DNA of 64,000 nt, from positions 248,001 to 312,000 of the forward strand of contig JAVGVS010000299.1 in NCBI GenBank assembly GCA_032718565.1, given 5' to 3'. Source of the stretch: Distichodus sexfasciatus (Eukaryota > Chordata > Actinopteri > Characiformes > Distichodontidae). The notes below the pieces were generated by a model. That model worked only from the letters and a program-made list of their open reading frames with translations. It was not told the DNA's origin and searched no databases. Positions 47,215 through 58,720 of this stretch are shown here, piece after piece (within the stretch, counting starts at the first letter, position 1; each line of letters begins with the position of its first letter). Made by a program: the position numbers and the translations under genes.

Positions 47215-50100
47215 GACTGTCGCACACTTACTACACAATGCACCTTACACAATTGAGACAAACACTCTACAGCTAATACACACACACACACTCTGGCTGA
47301 GTGAAGGCTCAGGGCATCACACTCCTGCTGGGCGCGTGTATGTGTTCCTCCACAGTGCCGTGAAATCTAATCCAGCCGAATAGAACAGTCCTGCCTCCCG
47401 CCTCTCTTCTCCTCTTTTATTTCTCGTTTGTCTTCCTGCTCTCGTTCTCTCTCTCTTTTTTTCTCTTCTATGTTTCCCAATAGAACCACTTGCTCCTCTC
47501 TAGTGTTATAAGTATTCTCTCTCTCTCTCTCTTTCTCTTTCTTTCTCTCTCTGTAATGTTCTCTCTCTAGATTTTGTTTATGGTTTATCCTCTCCTTGTG
47601 ATTGACGTCTCTCTCTCTGTCTCTTTTTCTTCTCTTCTTTAAGCTTCCCCCCCTTCCTTACTTTTACACACTCCTCCAAAACAGGAGTCCACGCCTCTCT
47701 CTCTCTCTCTCCCTCACTCTTTTCTTTCCCCCTCAGTGTGTTCTTTAAAAAGCAGATCAGACAGTTGGTGCATGCATGGCTTTCATCTCATTCCGCATCA
47801 TGCTCTCTCTCTCTCTCTCTCTCTCTCTGGGGTCTTTATGTCCTTATATCTGCCCCCCATCTGTTTCTCTGTCGTCTCTCTGTCTGTCTCTCTCTCAAAT
47901 GAAACCTTTCAGTCTTTCTGTCCGTCTATTTGCTTGTGCCCCACCTGTCTCTGTCTGTCTGTCTCTCTATCCATATCTCTCTCTCTCTCTCTCTGTTTCT
48001 GTCTGTCTCTTTTTTCATTCTCTGTCACTCTTTTATTTGGATCATGTTCCTAAAACCGCTTCAGAATTTTCCTCCACTCTTATCTCAATTTCCCGAGTGT
48101 TTGTGAGCTGAGCATGCAGAATCGCTGGCCGCCACGAGACGCACAAAGCAGAGGCAAATCCCAGCTACAATGAGACCCTAAAAATACACTCCCAGAGGGA
48201 GAGAGAGAGAGAAAGAGGGAGAGAGAGAGACAGAGAGAGAGAAAGAGAGAGCGAGCGAGAGAGAGGGAGATTAGCCAAATACAGACACACACTGCACTGG
48301 TATGGGAGATCCGAGACACAATCCCAGTCTGGCATGGAAAAAGAGACAAATACAGAAAGTTGGGAGAGGAAAGAGAGATTCAGATTAAACCTAATCACAT
48401 AATCTTCAATGAAAATATTTCACCCGCCTAGGTCCCCTGTTACTGAGAGACAACCGAATTTGCACATCTCTCGACAACTGTACTGTATCAGAAGGGATAA
48501 GAGTAAGAGGGACTGAGAGAGAATAAGAGGGAATGACAGAACTATATAGAGAGAAAATAAAAGGGAATGAGAGGAAAAATAAAAGAGAGATATAACATGG
48601 TGGTGGTCTAGTTGTTAGGATACGCTGTCTCTGGACCGAGAGTTTGTGGTTTGAAATCTTACCTCAAGCACTTTCACCATTAAGTTTCTGACCAAAACCC
48701 TTAACCCCAAGTTACATGTAATTAAGAAATGGAAGTCGCTTTGGTAATTGTAAATGTAAAATATAAGTAGATAATAAGAGATAATGAGAGGATGAGACAG
48801 AAAAGAGGGAATGAGAAACAGAAAGATAATATGATTGAATAAGAGTGAGCCGCACAGGTCACTCATGCAGCAGCACTGAACTCACGGTAACCTGCAGCAG
48901 TATGACAGTGTGACCATGTTGCCCTCTAGTGGACAGATGTTGAACACAACGGCAATTTCCACAAGCTGATGGTGTAAAATCCGTCAGCACAAGAACAACT
49001 GCTGGCTCTCCAAAGTCACGAAGGCGAAGTCGGTTGTCTGTGCAGCTCTGTAGGAGCCAGAATTAGAATCTCAAGACATCCGAGTTACCCGCTAATTAAG
49101 AAGTTATGGGAGCTTGTGAACACCAAATTAGTGACACACAAATATGTAACGTTTATTTGCTTTTACTGCTTGGTATAATAAAATCAAATTATTTAATTAA
49201 AAGCTAATTCGTTAATTTGCTTGTTACTACATTTTCTGATGTAAATGTATAGATAAAAGTGACATTTGGGCGCTGTCTGGATTTGTGTCTATCTTTGCAT
49301 GCATTTCAGGTAAATAAAAATATTGGTAAGTTTGATTAAATATTTTTTATTAAATCTTTTCATTTGTGCACGCTGCCTGTTCATAACCAGAACTCATTTA
49401 GTTTAAATGTATTTCAAAGTTTGCACATAATAATCAAATTTCGTCTTATTTTTTCTGGCAAATACATTTTAGGGTTATTTTTCCTTTTAAAATCTCTGGT
49501 GTAAAGGTGAAAAAGTGTTTAAACTCAACCACCAGGTGTCGCATGTACGTTAAATAAAGCTTGAGCCACTGTCGACTGGGGACGATTTCAAGGTGGCTCT
49601 GATGACCATAGATGAGAAGTTTATAAAGCGATACAGAATTTTTAGTATTTTTTATTTTGTTTAGGACAGGGGACAATAGGTACAGTGATTTAATGGAACA
49701 CGTGCAACATACATGTAAGCACTACTCATCAATACTATATTTAAAAGCAACAAAGGAATATATGAATCTTTGGAAGCAAAATCTCAAGAAATTTGAGGCA
49801 GCTGAAGACTTTTACACTGTCATTTTTTGTCATTTTTTTTAATGTAATTGTGTAAATTTCCCGTTCTGTAACTGTACAAGAACCGTTTTAAAGCGTTTAA
49901 ATATGTTAAATCTTGATTATTTCGGGACTTATGACGCTTTGATGGGGGTACACGCGTCTCTGTCACAGTCAAAAAATCCGGTGACAACTTCACACTGTCA
50001 CGCGAGGAAAATCCGTGACGTTAATGAGAACTTGCCGAGCTTCGCGCGCTCCCGCTTCCCGGTTCAGTCATGCGCGCGCCCTTCCTTTATGTACACGGAC
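47215..50100. other. Region upstream of the semaphorin start codon
   Basis: It should contain the semaphorin leader and promoter, but I cannot place them. It is rich in (CT)n/(TC)n up to 48050 and (GA)n at 48190-48270, with a SINE at 48600-48755 and a MITE remnant at 49670-49830. Open frames here are pyrimidine-repeat artefacts. Confidence 0.5.
48600..48755 (+). mobile_element. tRNA-derived SINE
   Basis: GTGGTGGTCTAGTTGTTAGG (A box), GAGAGTTTGTGGTTTGAAAT (B box region), CCAAAACCCTTAACCCC and a tail with TTGTAAATGTAAAATAT. It belongs with the 10085 and 11468 copies and is more decayed. Confidence 0.65.
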
Positions 50101-50117
50101 TCTCCTCTCGTCTCTTC

Positions 50118-50198
50118 ATTGGTCGAGACGGAAAACGATGATCTCATTGGTTAAAAATAGTCTCGCTCGCGGTGGCTAAAAATAGCCGCGTATAAAAG
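50118..50198 (+). promoter_or_regulatory. TATA-box promoter with two MEF2-like sites
   Basis: TATAAAAG at 50191-50198 follows two MEF2-type sites (TTAAAAATAG at 50151-50160 and CTAAAAATAG at 50176-50185) and two inverted CCAAT boxes (ATTGG at 50118-50122 and 50146-50150). The block from about 50030 to 50240 is CpG-rich (GCGCGCTCCCGC, ATGCGCGCGCCC, GGCGCGCCGC). This is a strong layout for + strand initiation near 50220. No recognisable coding gene follows on +. Confidence 0.65.
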
Positions 50199-50219
50199 AC
50201 CGGAGTTTCGCAGAGGCGC

Positions 50220-50615
50220 GCCGCACTTACACTGGGAACGGTGGAGACGCCCGGAGAAAGAGAAAGAGAGTGATGGGCAGAGTAGAGAATAGAGAGAGTG
50301 GGGAGAGCGATGAGAAGAGGATAGAAGAGAAAGAGTGAAGGAGGGAGGGAAGCAAAGATGGAGAAACTGGAGGGAGAAAGGGCGTCAGCGCTGTCTCGCG
50401 AGGGAAAGGCAGATTTGTAGAACGTGGGCAGCTTTTCAGGCGGCGTGTGTGTGGGGTGTAGGCCTCGTGACCGGCCGCTTCCTTCCTTCCTCAAAGCGCG
50501 ATTTTTTTCTCCGCTTCGCTACTCAGAGCAGCCTCTTGTTTAAGCCGAAACACTGTTCTCTTATATGCTTTTGGTCAAATTTACGACAATAAAGTTGGTC
50601 AAACATGGAAGAAGA
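50220..50615 (+). ncRNA. Putative short unspliced transcript of unknown function
   Basis: It runs from about 25 bases after the TATA box to just after AATAAA at 50588-50593. ATG-started frames are only about 20 codons (for example MGRVENRESGESDEK from about 50272), while an 85-codon frame at 50335 begins with GTG, so coding is unlikely. The first half is purine-rich (AGAGAAAGAGAAAG). It could instead be the first exon of a longer spliced RNA, but no clear donor was found. Confidence 0.35.
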
Positions 50616-51012
50616 AACGTTCTTTTATAAAAAAAAAAAAAATGGGTGAAAGTCAGAAGTCCGAGCGGCGTTTGTAAATCTTTTATTTATTTACTTACTT
50701 TTAATTTGCCACACAAGTACAGCAAGTTGGGATTGCTAAATCTGGATCGTTCCTAAGAGCAAGTAAGGAGTAATAAAAATAAAAAGGAAGGTTAAGACAT
50801 TTATTAATAAAAAGATGTCCAAAGAGCTTGAATCCAAGGCAGCTGGGAAATCGTTTCACCTCGCGTCTGAAAGGGGTCTTCTGTATTATTATGTATAAAT
50901 ATTAATTTCTAAATAAATAGCTTAAGTAATAAATATTTTATTACAACAAAACAAACAATTACTGTACAATGCACATGTTACATTATACAGATAAATACAG
51001 TCTCATTGTAAA

Positions 51013-51510
51013 TACAGAACTACACCCTTTGGGGCAGTGGTGGTGTAGTGGCTGAAACCACTTAGGCCACTGTAAGAGTGGCTTACATTTCCTGTACTAA
51101 GGAGTGGAATTCTTTAAGCATTTGATGAAATAGTGTAGAGATTTTTGGCTGTATGGACCAGTATTTGATTATTTGGGCAGCCCCCACCCTCATGTAAGCT
51201 AAACCCATGAGCACATGTGACTTTCCATTTTGGTTGGCACTGGTAGATGGAAGGCACCCACAGGTACCACCTGCAGTTCAGGCTAGGGAATCCACCTCAT
51301 GTTAAGCAATATTAGATCTGGCAAGCACTTGGATGGAAGAATGACTAGGAACGTTGGATTGTTGTTGATGGTTGCTATATTTGCCTTAGCAGACCAGGAT
51401 TAAGGGATTGCTCAGAGGTGAATGGTGAATCCCCCAACCTAATAATCATCAGCACAGAGTCACTTAGGCCACTGCACCACCACTGCCCTAAAAGGTGTGG
51501 TTCTGTATAT
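51013..51510. mobile_element. Inverted pair of SINE-like heads
   Basis: The left end (51013-51070) reads ACAGAACTACACCC, GGGGCAGTGGTGGTGTAGTG. The right end (about 51455-51510) is its reverse complement with few changes (CACTGCACCACCACTGCCCT, AGGTGTGGTTCTGT). The head resembles the fish SINE start 'GGGCAGTGGTGGTGCAGTGG'. Either two SINEs in opposite orientation or a fold-back transposon. Confidence 0.55.
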
Positions 51511-52664
51511 ACAGTGAGATCTAACCCTGACCCTAATGAACCTGGTCTGCATTTTGCCCAGGCCAGATTCATTATCACAGCTGTGCTGCATCGCCATTTA
51601 TGTTTTAATCTACAGCATATTAAAAGCTGCTTTGCTACTGATAAGCTACAAAAAAGTACTTGGTAATGTTGCTACCTGTAGTTAGCTGCTCCCCAACACT
51701 TCACCACTGTAGAGTGTACTGGCATAGATTGACTTGAGGCACATCATCCAGGTGGGAAGGCACATTGGCAGTAATTGACGTAACTGCACATTTGAAAGTG
51801 TTTTGCTTCATCTTTCTTTGAGACTGAAATCTGGTCCTCAGGAATTTTTAGATGGCTTACATTTTTCCTCAATTTTGGCTAATATCATGGATTCTGACGT
51901 TGAAGGGACCATGAGATTGATGCCACAAAGTACATTCCTCAGAACAGATGTGACCACAGGAGCCGCCCATATATGGGTCATTGTAGAAGCAGCTGGATTG
52001 GAACCTAAAAGCCTCACTGTGCTGTAAGTGATGTGGTCAGTGTGGCCACATAATGTGGCTGTGGGAGATCTTAAATATCACAGTCAAACAGTCCTGCTGT
52101 GGTGTGGTCACTTGAGAGCAGCCTCACTGCAGCTATGTTACTGGTCATTACGTTGGCAAAAGGTGAAAAATGTACACAAGTTATTGCTAGTATTATTCTG
52201 CTGCATGTTATACCTTGTTTTTCCATGACTAGTTTATTCAGGATACTAGAACACACAGACCTTTAATGATTGCGTGTGGTCCAGTGCTGGAAGCCCCTGT
52301 TGCACTGCAAATTTAGGCATTTAAACTAAATTAAAATTGTCACCATTTTCAGAGTTATCTGTAAGTAAGAAACAGTAAGATATTTGAAAAAACTATTTTT
52401 AAAAAAGAGAAGTGTGCTGTACCATAATACATCATAGACTCCTACATCTGACTCATTCATTTGATGCAATCTGAACTCCAATGACTCATTTTGAATTTTT
52501 GTTTTGGTTATTATTCAAATAGCATGTTCAAGTCAAAGATCTCATGCTTAACATGAAAAGTAACATGTAAAGGGTTTAAAACGAACCTAATCAACTGAAA
52601 ATAATTTCATATAACTTTTTCTGCCCGAACATAATAAAAAAAACAGATATTCCTTATAGAAAGT

Positions 52665-52670
52665 TTTATT
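52665..52670 (-). terminator. rhoa: Candidate rhoa polyadenylation signal
   Basis: The minus strand reads AATAAA here, about 570 bases after the rhoa stop codon. It would give a short 3' UTR isoform; no other clear AATAAA was noticed between it and the stop. Confidence 0.5.
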
Positions 52671-53241
52671 ACATAAGATTACCAAGTCTAGTTTACAAAT
52701 GCAGTTCCAGTCATGACCGTGTGCATACACTAACACACACGTGTTCATATGTACATTTATGTATATCTACCCCCACCCATTTCCTTTTTGCTTCCAAACT
52801 TTTTTTTATATTCCCAATCTAAAACAACCCATAAAAATGATTCATACATACAGATATTACAAATCATGTTCACTTATTCAGCCCTGTTTCATGGTGCGTT
52901 TAAAAAAACAATCCCAGCAATATTGGGCTGGACTGAGCACTTGATTGGCAGCTTGTTGAGTCACATGACAGCATTTGGCAGGTGGGTGTAGTTTTAATAT
53001 CACAAACTCAGGTAAAGCATAAAAAAACAGACAAAAGTCCTCTGCATTTCTTCTTAAATACTGATAAAACATTTCCATGACTAAATGAAAGATTAAAAAT
53101 AAAATTAAACAAAACAAAAAAAGTTCCGGAGGTTTATTCTTTCTTCCCAAGCGTTTGGCGAGTTTGAGGAATGAGTGTGCGTCCCCACAGGTATACACAT
53201 TTTTGTGCCCCTGTTTGGGGTTTGAGTCCAGTGCTGTGTGT

Positions 53242-55937
53242 TCACAGCAGGAGGCATTTGCTGCCCTTTTTGCCCCTACGTGCTTGCAGTGCTGCCCTGG
53301 TGGCCATTTCAAACACCTCCCGTACTCCGTCCTTTGTCTTGGCTGAGCACTCCATGTAGCCGTAAGCTCCAATGCGGTTGGCCATGTCCCTCCCCTCCTC
53401 AGCTTTCACTGGTTCCTAGCGGAGCAACATTAAGAGTTTAGAATATGGATTGTGTCAACAGACAATCAGACTGAAGTATGTGTGGCGCAAACCACACAGC
53501 ATTTATAACCCCTGGTTAATTTAACATGCAAATAAATTTAACAGATTAACCTCACGCTGCCATAAATTGTTCCCTATCTAAAAACCCATTAGTGACTTAA
53601 TTAGCTAGTTTTCTTCACCCTGGTTTTAAATGCTTTTCTCAACAGTTAAATTGTCAGAGTTTTTAACAGAACACAAAATGTTCTTTGAAATGTCAACTGT
53701 TGAAGAAAGCCCTTTAAAAGTGACGCTTAGCTAATTAAACCACATCGATATAGTACATGTTCATAAATCTGTATGAGCAAAGCAGAGACCAAAAGCAGCT
53801 CTGTTTCTAAATAGAATGTTGTATTCTTGTATTTCAGCTATACTTCAGAAACAGTAATAAACCCTGCCCTCCCCTCTGATGAATAACAGAGATCTGCAGA
53901 TTGTATTGCTGGAAGTTTGTCTTGTATAAAAGGGTACAGTACATCATTATCAGTTCTCTAAACTGAGGGTGAGCTTTACCTGCTTCATCTTGGCTAGCTC
54001 TCTGCGTGTGTGCTCATCGTTGCGCAGGTCCTTCTTGTTGCCCACGAGGATGATGGGGACATTGGGGCAGAAGTGTTTGACCTCAGGCGTCCACTTTTCT
54101 GGAATGTTTTCTGCAGAGGGCACAAGGCAACGGTTAGATATTGACAGGATTTCATAACATTTAATGTTCAAATAAAATCAACTTGTTAGTTACTTGGCAA
54201 AATTTTAATGCCATATCAGCAGCTATTTTATGGTCAAGGCAAGTATAATAAAGCAAAAGTAAAACCAGGAATAATGCAAATAAAACAAATAACCAAACAT
54301 ACTAAAGTTTTTTTTTAAAAATCTAAAAGTTTCAAAGGCGAGACCTTGTGGAAAACATCAGATACAGTAAGTTTTTCAAATAAAATATGGTTCATTGACA
54401 GAGGCCAAAATCAGCTTGTTCAGGGATTAATAAAAGATCATGTAAATATTTAAATTCGCAGGATGGGTGGGCTGTTGAACATTTCTAAAATTCAGGAAAG
54501 CTCAATATAACAAACAAAACAAAGTCTTGTCATTCAGTATTATTTACTAGTACTAGTAATCTTATTATTTTAGTTTAGTTTGCACGGTGCAACTACCTCA
54601 ACAATAAGCATCCGGACAAACGCCATTTCTTTTGTTAATAATCATCTTTAACATGTTCGTCTCCCTGGTTTTTGGAAACCCAATAAAGAGTTGTTCATTA
54701 AAAAAGGTCCCTCTAACAGCCTACAACTTGTTCTACTTCTGTACATAAAACAGATTTTATAGAGCATGGAAGCAGACAGAAGCCGCAGAGTACATGTCAC
54801 TTTAGCAAAGCCAATCTTATAATCGTTTTTTTGACCTCAACACCTTTAAGAAAAGAAAGCTGAAGGTGACAAAACAGAAAGGAGATTGCAAGTAAAACAT
54901 TCTGGACATTAGCAAATATAATGTAAAACTTAAAAGAAATAGGCACCTAAACTGTCTGGACTGTCAATGGAGAAACACATGAGGATGACATCAGTGTCTG
55001 GGTAGGAAAGAGGGCGGAGCCTATCATAGTCTTCTTGCCCTGCAGTATCCCAGAGAGCCAGTTCCACCTGAAACAAGATGACACAGTGAGCACAAACAAA
55101 CTCTTTCAAAAAGTGTCAGCAAAACTGAAAAATGGTTTTATGTTTTAAATAAAAAAACAAACAAACAAAATGACAAATCAAACTTATAAACTCCTGAACT
55201 ATTTAAGTCTGAAAGTGATAGAACTGTTCCTTGATAGATTAGCTTGCATTGATGACATGCTTAGAGAGGAATAAGGCCATCTTCCTAAATAGGGACATTA
55301 ACCAGGGCATTGCTCAAAATAATCTCATCAAAAATCTTTGACAGACTGAAGAGCTGACATTAGCTAAGTAAACTGGGTTTGAGGGTCAGAACACGGTGCC
55401 ACAGAATTGTGAGCACTGATCAACGCGGACTCAAACCACCCAATTCAGGAATGCAGTTTAATGGTTTTATACGTCTAAAGTGAGTTTCATACAAACAATG
55501 GTGACAATGGTGATTTTTTTATGGCCCATCAGTTGGTTTCATTCATTAAAAGTACAATAAAAGCAAGTTTTATTACTACTGTCGGAAGAGAGGATAAAGT
55601 ATATAAAAGAAGACCACGGACCTGCCTATAAACCCAAACAGGAAGTTGCGTACCTTTCAGGTGAAAGTTATATATGTGTGTCATGGACACATAAAAGTGA
55701 AATTATAGGTTGAGCACATTGTTCCTTGAAGCTGAAATTTTGTGTGTTTGAGAAAGAGAGAATTGCTGTATGTTGCTTTACCTGTTTGCTATCCACTTCA
55801 ATGTCTGCTACATAGTTCTCAAACACAGTTGGTACGTAGACTTCAGGAAACTGGTCTTTACTGAAGACGATAAGCAAACAGGTTTTACCACATGCGCCAT
55901 CTCCCACTATCACCAGCTTTTTACGGATTGCAGCCAT
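53242..55937 (-). CDS. rhoa: RhoA small GTPase
   Basis: Coding exons in transcript order: 55937-55782, 55067-54947, 54110-53980 and 53415-53242, giving 193 aa, the invariant RhoA length. RhoA cycles between GDP and GTP forms at the plasma membrane and drives stress fibres and contractility through ROCK and formins. Visible motifs: P-loop GDGACGKT (12-19), switch I VPTVFENYVADIE (35-47), switch II DTAGQEDYDRLRP (59-71), GNKKDLR, the Rho insert region and ECSAK. The tail is ARRGKKGSKCLLL with a CLLL CaaX box for geranylgeranylation and a polybasic run. Junction phases 0, 1, 0 match the human gene. The fish paralogue (a/b copies) cannot be decided. Confidence 0.98.
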
Positions 55938-55939
55938 GC

Positions 55940-56889
55940 CTGCGAGACACAAACACATACAGGTTAGACACACAAACATGCACATTGCAGCATCAGCTCA
56001 GAGATGATAGTTGCTATGGCTACAAACACACACTTGATTTGTCAGTGACTTATGGACAGACCTGATAATAACTTAGGGTGAATCGCAAGCCATCGAATAT
56101 CAAGTCACCAGTCATACATCAACCTCAATCAAAAGCCCCACACTAAAGGTTACGCTTTGGGGAAGTCACTGTGTCATACCCAATACCTTCTCCTTTAACC
56201 GGGATTCAGTGATCAAAAATGAGGAAATGAGTGGATCTCCAAAGGCTTCAGTGTCAAGGAAGAACTCTAAAGGCTATAAATCTACAGTAGCTTTGTTCAG
56301 ACTGGACCATGCCCAGCCCTATAGAATCTTACAACATGACAAACCTCCAATCTAATCTAACTTTAACAAGCTATTACAGATTCATCAGTCTTAAAGTGAA
56401 ATATGGAGAAATATTATATCTAGGTAAGCATCCTGAACCATTAAGTTTACAATGCAGCAAAATATTTAAGATGTTTACAATGAACTTAACAGGTATTAAG
56501 GTGTACAATGGAGACTGTCATTTTATACGTCTATTGACTTTATACTTCCACAACCTACATACAGCCTTACATACAGCTACAACTATATATTTTTGTCTTT
56601 ACTATATAAATAACACATTTAAGTACATTAAAAACTTGTCACTGCTCCACTTGCTTGTCTTTATTTATATATTTGCGTATGTATCATGTCCCACCTGTCA
56701 TCTGTTGTGAATGTCAATTTATATTATTTACCATAATATGGCATTGTTTAGACTTGATATGTCCAAAAGAGTTCTGTTGAAATGAGGCAAGATGCCTTGA
56801 TCAGTTCTGTTTTATGTTGATCTGGTTTCACATTTGGAAACTACTCCAAAACAGTGTATTTTAGTCTATTCAAAGTCCCAGACCTGTAC

Positions 56890-56957
<68 letters not shown>

Positions 56958-58534
56958 AAATCTTAGTATTTGTGAGAGAAAATTTATTCTAATATTTGTA
57001 TGATGAGAGAACAGAATTCTGTAAATTAGATTGTCATCGTCAGCAGCTTTACATTGCGTCTGACCTAAACTGGCCTCGCTGACCATCAGATTCATCTCAC
57101 TCAATACTGGACCAGATAGACAGAATCGGACTGTGTTTTGTCTTGGCTTTCTGTGTTGTGAAGTGACGGAAAAGTAAAAAAAAAAAAAAAATCATCATAA
57201 TTTCTTTAAAATACACTGGGCGGGTCTTCCAGCTTCTCCGGGTTAAGATGGCGTCAAAGCAGCAACAGATGGCTTAAGCTTCACCAAATCAACTACATCA
57301 AGAATTACTACTGATTTCTGTTACTAATATTATCTCTTTTATTCTTAAAAAAAATCTCAGTATGTCGCCTCCTCCATTGCAAATATTTTTATTTTATGAT
57401 CTTAAGATTCATCTTCGTAACTCCCAGCCTTCATACATTGCTTTACACTATGCACAGCACATTAGCACTTTACATTCGACTTGTATTGATAAGACGGACT
57501 TAACTGGGCTGTTTATAAGCTGGATAAAAGCTCCTTTGTGTAAAGCCGGAGTTCCGAGTCTGAACAAACAGCTCTTAGTCTTTACGGTACAGCCTATAGG
57601 ACGGGGACCACTTAATTTGCTAGTATTAACAATTAATTTTGGGGATTTTATAACTAATCGGTTTCATCTATGTCCACGTCAACGACATACGTTAACTTTC
57701 TTTCTGGATTTTTTTTTGCTGACCCAACAACTAAATTTCCTACATTAACTTACGTTTGAAGACTCGATACAGAGTTAACATGAGCTAAATCCAATTGAGT
57801 TACCTCATAAACAATATACACTTATATCCTTCTATAACGGTAATGTAGGCAAAACGTCGTTTTTTCGAAAGACGACCGACGTGGTATTCACCGATCTGTG
57901 TAAACGTTATGAAGCTAAGGTTAGTTAGCCAAATGACACAGCCGCACATCTTTGTTCAATTTAAGTTTATAACTAATTTTTTTCATGATCTAAATGCCAA
58001 AATATACGCGTGTCTTCTCGGCACCATGAGGTATATCGTATCCAACACTAAATTTTGTCACAATGAACTAAGTTACGCAGCGAAAGAGCCTCAACAGACA
58101 ACAATGAAGCTCTTTCTAACCGTCGCTGCTCGCGGAAGCGGCGAGGGCCGCGTCCTAAACAGCATACTAAGCACCACCTTAACGGTCGCCGAAATAAGTG
58201 ACACAATATTTAGCAACTTTTGGATTTACTAAAAACAACCCAACACGTCGGTATCGTTAGCAAAGAAACAAAATCACTGCTATAAACTACTGAATTACAC
58301 AGTGTGTGAAAACACCTTGGAAATAAGGCGAATTCTGTTTAGCCGACTACGTATTCCGCTAGTACGCGGATTGGGACGCAGCCATGCTGCCGCGCTCGCG
58401 TTGTGTGAATCCCTTTTTACCGTAGTTCTTAAAATAAGAAGTTTCGATTAGATATTTCGGTCTTGTACGCAGATAGTAAAAGCCTATGTCCGATACGGAT
58501 TTCTGATGTGACAGAAGTAGTAAATTGTACTTAC
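55940..58534 (-). other. rhoa: rhoa leader intron
   Basis: The acceptor CTCGCAG lies two bases before the start codon. The intron holds a (TA)n tract at 56893-56951, an A-run at 57177-57191 and open frames at 56309-56710 and 57362-57748 on + without recognisable similarity. The stretch near 57230 reads TTAAGATGGCGTC, resembling the start of an L1-type LINE, but no LINE protein follows. Confidence 0.6.
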
Positions 58535-58720
58535 TTGAAGAGTAATTTGCTATCAGTTAATTCTCCCAACGGTCGCGCTCCCTTACCGACACTCTAACCG
58601 CCTCTGTTCGATACAATGAATTGACTCGCGAGTACGCGCAGAGGGCGGGCGCGGTCACGAGCAGAAGGAGGAGGGACCGCGGGCACGAGTTTGGGCCACG
58701 CCTGCGCGGGCACGCGGAGA
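58535..58720 (-). promoter_or_regulatory. rhoa: rhoa non-coding first exon and CpG-rich promoter
   Basis: On the minus strand an exon end at 58535 is followed by GTAAGTAC, a strong donor. The upstream sequence to 58720 is CpG-dense (ACTCGCGAGTACGCGCAG, CACGCCTGCGCGGG) with a GC box on + (GGGCGGG, 58643-58649) and no TATA box, as expected for a housekeeping gene. The exact start is unknown. Confidence 0.65.

Noticed and set aside
47736..48349. Ser/Leu-rich open frames on both strands
   Set aside because: They arise from (CT)n and (GA)n tracts upstream of the semaphorin gene.
50144..50494. 116-codon minus-strand frame over the 50.2 kb promoter
   Set aside because: It is the complement of the purine-rich transcript and lies across the TATA box; Pro/Ser/Leu-rich composition is a by-product.
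56309..56710. 133-codon ATG frame on + in the rhoa leader intron
   Set aside because: AT-rich composition, no recognisable domain, and it lies antisense in an intron; chance is the simplest explanation.
57362..57748. 128-codon ATG frame on + after a TTAAGATGGCG word
   Set aside because: I considered an L1-type ORF1, but no RNA-binding or coiled-coil features are visible.
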